In this document: positions 60,644 to 64,000 of the stretch, piece after piece
Position numbering within the stretch: the stretch's first letter is position 1
Layout: each line of letters starts with the position of its first letter
NCBI RefSeq assembly: GCF_000711955.1
Contig: NZ_JONR01000024.1
Coordinates: 1-64,000 of the forward strand
Direction of reading: 5' to 3'
DNA: 64,000 nt
Source of the DNA: Nevskia soli DSM 19509
GTDB lineage: Bacteria; Pseudomonadota; Gammaproteobacteria; Nevskiales; Nevskiaceae
The notes under the pieces: generated by a model
The model's database searches: none
What the model was told of the DNA's origin: nothing
The model's input: the letters and a program-made list of their open reading frames with translations, nothing else
Position numbers and translations under genes: made by a program

Positions 60644-62230
60644 TCAGGTCACCAAAGTCGCCAGGCTGGCCAAGGCCACTTTCGGATCGGACATGCCATG
60701 GTAGATTTCGGGAATTCTGTTCTCGAGTCCGAGCAAGCCATAGACGGCATGCATTGCGGTTCGTACTGAGTATTCGACGGTGAATACCACGTCTTCCGGT
60801 ATTTCCACATATTGCCCCAGCAATGCGAAATTTTCGGAACAATGCGGAATGACCGGCGGGCGGTCGATGGCGCCGCGAGGCGCGAACTCGCTGGTTATGT
60901 AGGGCATCATCACCGGGATGACGCTGGTCGTCCGGCGAACCTGGTCGAGGATGTCCTCGAAGCCGAGTTGATGTATCAGCTCTGTCAGGATGTCCTGCCC
61001 CGAAGCTTCTGCCATGGTCTTGTCGACGTAATCTCCCTTTTTGTCCACAAATAGTCCATATCCCCAGATGGTATGGACATTATCTGGTTGCCCGGTGAAG
61101 TGCGGGGCGTGCGGCACCACGATGGACATCAGCCAGCTCGAGTCCTTGAAAGTCATCAAGCCACCGGTACCGGGTGCATTCGACGAATAGCTGTGGAGGC
61201 GCTGGATGAGCAGCGGATCGCAGATAGTGAGTGTGAAGGATTCCCACTTGCTCTCGTCGACGTTGCCGCAGAAGGCGGCAGGGCAGCCCAGGCCGGGGGC
61301 CTTGCGGGCCATGTTCTCCCACAGGCTCCAGGCACCGTCTTGCTTGTCCCGGATGAGTTCGGGCGGATGCTGATCGTCGCCCAGGCGCGCGTCGGCGGTC
61401 ATCGAGCCGATGGTGATTAACGCGATATCGTCTTCCGTCACAACGAAGGATGTCGGCTCCCCGTTGCGCACTGCCTGGAGGCGGCTGATGCGGCGTCCGA
61501 CGAAGCTTTCCTCGAAATCGACGTCCACAACCTTTACGCCATATTCGAAACTGACGCCTTGGCCCTTCAACCAGGCCTCGATCGGACGAACTACGGAGTC
61601 ATACTGGTTCAGCGGAGTCCGTCGGACACCGGCCAGGGTATGGATGCGCGGGAATTCCTGCAGGAAGCGCAACATATAGCGCCGCAACTCGATAGCGCTG
61701 TGCCAGTTCTGGAAAGCGAAGGTAGTACGCCACATGGCCCAGAAATTGGTTCCGAAGAAATGCTCCGAGAAATATTCGTCAATGCGTTTGCCGCTGAGCA
61801 CACGCTCCGGGCTGGCCAACAGGCGCACGATCTGGGTCCGGTCCTGCAAGTTGAATCCAAGGTCACTCGAATCCAGGATCCGGTGGTGGCGATCAATCAG
61901 CCTGGCCCGGGCCTCGGAGCGCCACTCGGTATTAAAGTCCCAGATCTCCTCCTTGACTGAACGCGAGGCGTTCTGCAGGGAGGGAATCGACTCCAGGATA
62001 TTCCAGAGGCAAACATAGGTTTCCTCGGTCAGCATGCGGCCGCCGCGAGTGACGTAGCCCTTTGTGGGGTCGCCGGAACCATCCAGTGCGCCACCGGCTA
62101 CCGAGAGTTCTTCCAGGATGCGGATGTTCCTCCCTTCCATGCTGCCATCCCGGATCAGCAGCACGGCCGCGGATAGGGAGGCGATGCCGCCGCCGACAAT
62201 ATAGGCGGCGCCTTGCTTTTTTGTGGACAT
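60644..62230 (-). CDS. Oleate hydratase (fatty-acid double-bond hydratase)
   Basis: 528 residues. N-terminal FAD-type fold (AAYIVGGGIASLSAAVLLIRDG), followed by GGALDGSGDPTKGYVTRGGRM and ETYVCLWNILESIPSL, typical of the oleate hydratase/MCRA family, which adds water to unsaturated fatty acids. Later segments (RTTFAFQNWHSAIELRRYMLRF, VVEYSV-type VFTVEYSVRTAMHAVYG) agree. The ATG at 62230 has GAGG seven bases upstream. Somewhat shorter than Firmicute enzymes. It may detoxify or tailor fatty acids. Confidence 0.88.
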   Translation of the reverse strand: MSTKKQGAAYIVGGGIASLSAAVLLIRDGSMEGRNIRILEELSVAGGALDGSGDPTKGYVTRGGRMLTEETYVCLWNILESIPSLQNASRSVKEEIWDFNTEWRSEARARLIDRHHRILDSSDLGFNLQDRTQIVRLLASPERVLSGKRIDEYFSEHFFGTNFWAMWRTTFAFQNWHSAIELRRYMLRFLQEFPRIHTLAGVRRTPLNQYDSVVRPIEAWLKGQGVSFEYGVKVVDVDFEESFVGRRISRLQAVRNGEPTSFVVTEDDIALITIGSMTADARLGDDQHPPELIRDKQDGAWSLWENMARKAPGLGCPAAFCGNVDESKWESFTLTICDPLLIQRLHSYSSNAPGTGGLMTFKDSSWLMSIVVPHAPHFTGQPDNVHTIWGYGLFVDKKGDYVDKTMAEASGQDILTELIHQLGFEDILDQVRRTTSVIPVMMPYITSEFAPRGAIDRPPVIPHCSENFALLGQYVEIPEDVVFTVEYSVRTAMHAVYGLLGLENRIPEIYHGMSDPKVALASLATLVT

Positions 62231-62308
62231 GGATTTCCTCTGCATCTGAACGATGGGTTTGCATTGCGGCCTTGCGACTTTAGTATGGCTACGTTGCCCG
62301 CTATGGCA

Positions 62309-62322
62309 TTGACCTGAGTCAA
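62309..62322 (-). promoter_or_regulatory. FNR-type box TTGACCTGAGTCAA
   Basis: Symmetric TTGAC...GTCAA variant, centred about 85 bases upstream of the oleate hydratase ATG at 62230. Confidence 0.6.
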
Positions 62323-62344
62323 CGTGGGAATGTGCTAGCGAGCC

Positions 62345-62489
62345 TCTGTTCAATCCCATACCCCGCCGCGGTTTGCCCTTTGACGCAGGGCTGCGCTACT
62401 CGCTCCTCATGTGCAATCAAGCATACTTCGTCGCTCGCGCCTTGCCAGGCACAAAATAGGGGCAACGGCAGGGTATGGGATTGAACAGA
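62345..62489. mobile_element. 145-bp element with 19-bp perfect terminal inverted repeats
   Basis: TCTGTTCAATCCCATACCC at 62345-62363 is exactly repeated in inverse at 62471-62489. The 107-bp core has no coding potential. Such a structure suits a MITE-like non-autonomous element or a long transcription-stop hairpin. No flanking target-site duplication was found by eye, and no second copy in this window. It lies immediately beyond the hemoglobin stop. Confidence 0.5.
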
Positions 62490-62495
62490 AGTCCC

Positions 62496-62879
62496 CTAGG
62501 GTACGGGATCGACGCCTTTGGTCACGATGTCGTTGGCATGGACATCCAGCCGGAAAATGACGTCGTAACACTCCTGCTCGGAGAGTTTGTAATCCGCCAG
62601 CGCCGCGAAAAGGTGTTGGGTGAAACGCTGGTAATTGGCCAGCGATATCTTGAGATGGCTGTGGGCGCGGCGAATGGGACTGCCTTCGTAGTGCACCGGC
62701 CCACCCAGAGCGGCGGATAAAAACTCGACCTGCATACGCTTGAGTTTCTCCATATTGGCATCGGCAAAGAAAGGTTTTAATTCCGGGTCCTTCAGAACCC
62801 GACCGTAGAATTGCTCCACCAAGCTGGGCATTGCGTCGGCACCGCCGATGCGCTCAAAAAGCGATTGAACTTGCGTCAT
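62496..62879 (-). CDS. Truncated hemoglobin, group I
   Basis: 127 residues. Alpha-helical 2-on-2 globin with YGRVLKDPELKPFF, GGPVHYEGSPIRRAHSHLKI and the proximal His at about H73; the GGP-x-YEG turn is typical of group I. Such proteins bind oxygen or nitric oxide and often protect from NO. A degenerate FNR palindrome lies about 75 bases upstream, which would fit low-oxygen or NO control. Confidence 0.88.
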   Translation of the reverse strand: MTQVQSLFERIGGADAMPSLVEQFYGRVLKDPELKPFFADANMEKLKRMQVEFLSAALGGPVHYEGSPIRRAHSHLKISLANYQRFTQHLFAALADYKLSEQECYDVIFRLDVHANDIVTKGVDPVP

Positions 62880-62947
62880 CGTGATCCATCCTGGGTAAGG
62901 CCGGAAAGGCTTGTTCGAAAGGCTACCCTGGCAACCAGGGTGGCGAA

Positions 62948-62961
62948 ATGATGTACATCAT
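62948..62961 (-). promoter_or_regulatory. Degenerate FNR-type palindrome ATGATGTACATCAT
   Basis: A perfect palindrome with both outer T/A positions changed (ATGAT...ATCAT), centred about 75 bases upstream of the hemoglobin ATG. Recognition by FNR is less certain than at the better boxes; a related regulator (Dnr/NarR-type) is possible. Confidence 0.5.
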
Positions 62962-62962
62962 T

Positions 62963-63507
62963 GAGGCCGTGATTGATGAACGGCCTAATGGCATCTTGCA
63001 TATAGACGACCAAGCTTGGCATGTCTCTTCGCCGAATCGTCGTCTTCAAGGACATCCGGATTCGCGGGGAGCGCATCTACGTAACCCCTTGGCCGATGCC
63101 TACGTCATTTCGCCCGGGAAAATCTCTCGTTTCGACATACACTTGCTTCGTGGGAAGGGCGCCCGGATCACCGCCCCCTCAATGGCGATACCCACCCTGG
63201 TCTACCGCAGGTTTTTCGGAGCCCACGGCGTGAAAGCCGCTTTGCGGAATCCGGCCAGTGGGGACCATATTCCTGGGCGGGGTGGAAGACAGCAGTGAGC
63301 ATCAGCGCCATGTCTGGTTGACTCGTTTGCGCTCGTTCGGGACGGCCGGAAACCTGAAGCGGGGAGTGCAAGAATCCGGTCTGCGGAACTGGACCTCCGG
63401 GCTCGAGCCCCATCATTTGATCCAGATCAAGGCGCCATTGCTTGTTACGGACAAAACTTGAATATCAGAAGTTTTGTTCAATAGTCCCGTGAATCGTTGG
63501 AGCAACC
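62963..63507. other. Region without a confident gene
   Basis: About 545 bases. Overlapping short frames exist on both strands (for example plus strand 62948-63298), but none has a good ribosome site, signal or family resemblance. It holds an FNR-type box at 63417-63430. It could be decayed coding DNA. Confidence 0.5.
63417..63430 (+). promoter_or_regulatory. FNR-type box TTGATCCAGATCAA
   Basis: Perfect TTGAT-N4-ATCAA, centred about 84 bases before the ATG at 63508. Confidence 0.75.
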
Positions 63508-64000
63508 ATGTTCGACAGAAAGTTCCTGGCCAGGTCACTCGCAGTCCTGTTTCTGCTGGCTGGAGTCACCCTGACCCGGACGTGGGCCGGTCCGCCGTCC
63601 GCCAAAGCGGGTCCGGCGGCGCCGTCCTCGGAGCAGATTGCTCAGCTTCAATCCGGTGTTCGAAGCCTGCTGGACCAACTCCAGGAGATCGACGAACTGC
63701 ATGATGAAGGACAGCGCCGTGTCCTGATTGCACGTCACTGGCAGGCGGTCCAGACCTATATGCGCAGCATCCGCGATTTGCGGCCACCCGAGGCGACCTC
63801 GTATGCCAGCCCCATGCTGTTCGGATCTGCCGCGGAGTGCCGCCTGCCGGCGACCGTCACCACTGATGGGTATGTATCCAGGATGCGGGATACCCTGTGG
63901 CTAACCCGGGAGCACCTTGCCGATGCATATTCTGCCAAGGACCCAGCCCTGCGGCTGCGCATCTTCGACGATCTGTCCCGTAGCGCATATCAGTCGATGC
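63508..64000 (+). CDS. Secreted protein of unknown function (3' end outside window)
   Basis: 164 codons from the ATG at 63508 stay open to the window edge. Signal peptide (SLAVLFLLAGVTLTRTWAG), then a helical body (SEQIAQLQSGVRSLLDQLQEIDELHDE and HWQAVQTYMRSIRDL) and one Cys (AAECRLP). GGAG five bases upstream supports the start. It may bind a cofactor or be a small periplasmic helix bundle, but no family is recognised. Preceded by an FNR-type box. Confidence 0.65.
   Translation, partial: MFDRKFLARSLAVLFLLAGVTLTRTWAGPPSAKAGPAAPSSEQIAQLQSGVRSLLDQLQEIDELHDEGQRRVLIARHWQAVQTYMRSIRDLRPPEATSYASPMLFGSAAECRLPATVTTDGYVSRMRDTLWLTREHLADAYSAKDPALRLRIFDDLSRSAYQSM

Noticed and set aside
62948..63298. Plus-strand 116-codon frame starting in the hemoglobin upstream palindrome
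   Set aside because: Start has no ribosome site, product has no recognisable features and competing frames overlap. Kept only as an uncertain region.

Overview
The window is GC-rich, gene-dense DNA from a Gram-negative proteobacterium. Lipoproteins, an outer-membrane EpsL-type barrel, a Wza/EpsE-type exporter, a BamA/TamA-like barrel and an Fe-S FNR regulator all point that way. I cannot separate beta- from gammaproteobacteria by eye. No rRNA, tRNA, CRISPR array, phage or replication origin was seen. Many genes overlap by ATGA, GTGA, TTGA or TAATG, so the operons are tightly coupled.

Layout. (1) 1-267: 5' part of an IS630-type transposase cut by the window edge. (2) 0.4-4.7 kb: two secreted GH5 glycosidase paralogues with serine-rich linkers, each followed by a clear intrinsic terminator. 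(3) 5.1-28 kb: an exopolysaccharide locus of the EpsB/E/F/G/L type. The minus-strand operon runs EpsE, EpsF, EpsG, polymerase/ligase, acyltransferase, HAD-membrane protein, two glycosyltransferases and a flippase. Then come a WecG-type glycosyltransferase, EpsL, an SDR/GMC-oxidoreductase operon, the initiating sugar-phosphate transferase, a divergent sigma-32-like factor, a PilZ protein and two Crp-fold regulators. (4) 27.5-33.6 kb: a tightly coupled plus-strand operon of two hexapeptide acyltransferases, an acyl carrier protein, an AsnB-type amidotransferase, an AMP-forming ligase and an NadE-like enzyme, probably building an acyl or amide decoration. (5) 36.8-42.1 kb: a four-gene operon of epimerase, HAD-UbiA fusion, unknown secreted protein and SUMF1/FGE-domain protein.

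(6) 33.9-64 kb is also a low-oxygen regulon. Thirteen 14-bp FNR-type palindromes (TTGAT-N4-ATCAA and close variants) lie in intergenic or gene-end DNA here, with centres about 50-100 nt upstream of a start codon. A fourteenth precedes the Crp-like gene at 5.06 kb. The genes behind them include a BON protein, a universal stress protein, a beta-CASP nuclease / AMP-phosphorylase-like / PRPP-synthetase operon, aldehyde and alcohol dehydrogenases, an MgtC-type membrane protein, an FNR protein with a plausible Fe-S cysteine set, a BamA-like barrel, oleate hydratase, a truncated hemoglobin and several unknown secreted proteins.

The genes suggest a bacterium that builds a decorated exopolysaccharide under several local regulators, secretes beta-glucan-active enzymes, and switches to an FNR-controlled programme of fermentation, nucleotide salvage and stress survival when oxygen falls. 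Function calls rest on recognisable motifs and gene order; no database search was possible.
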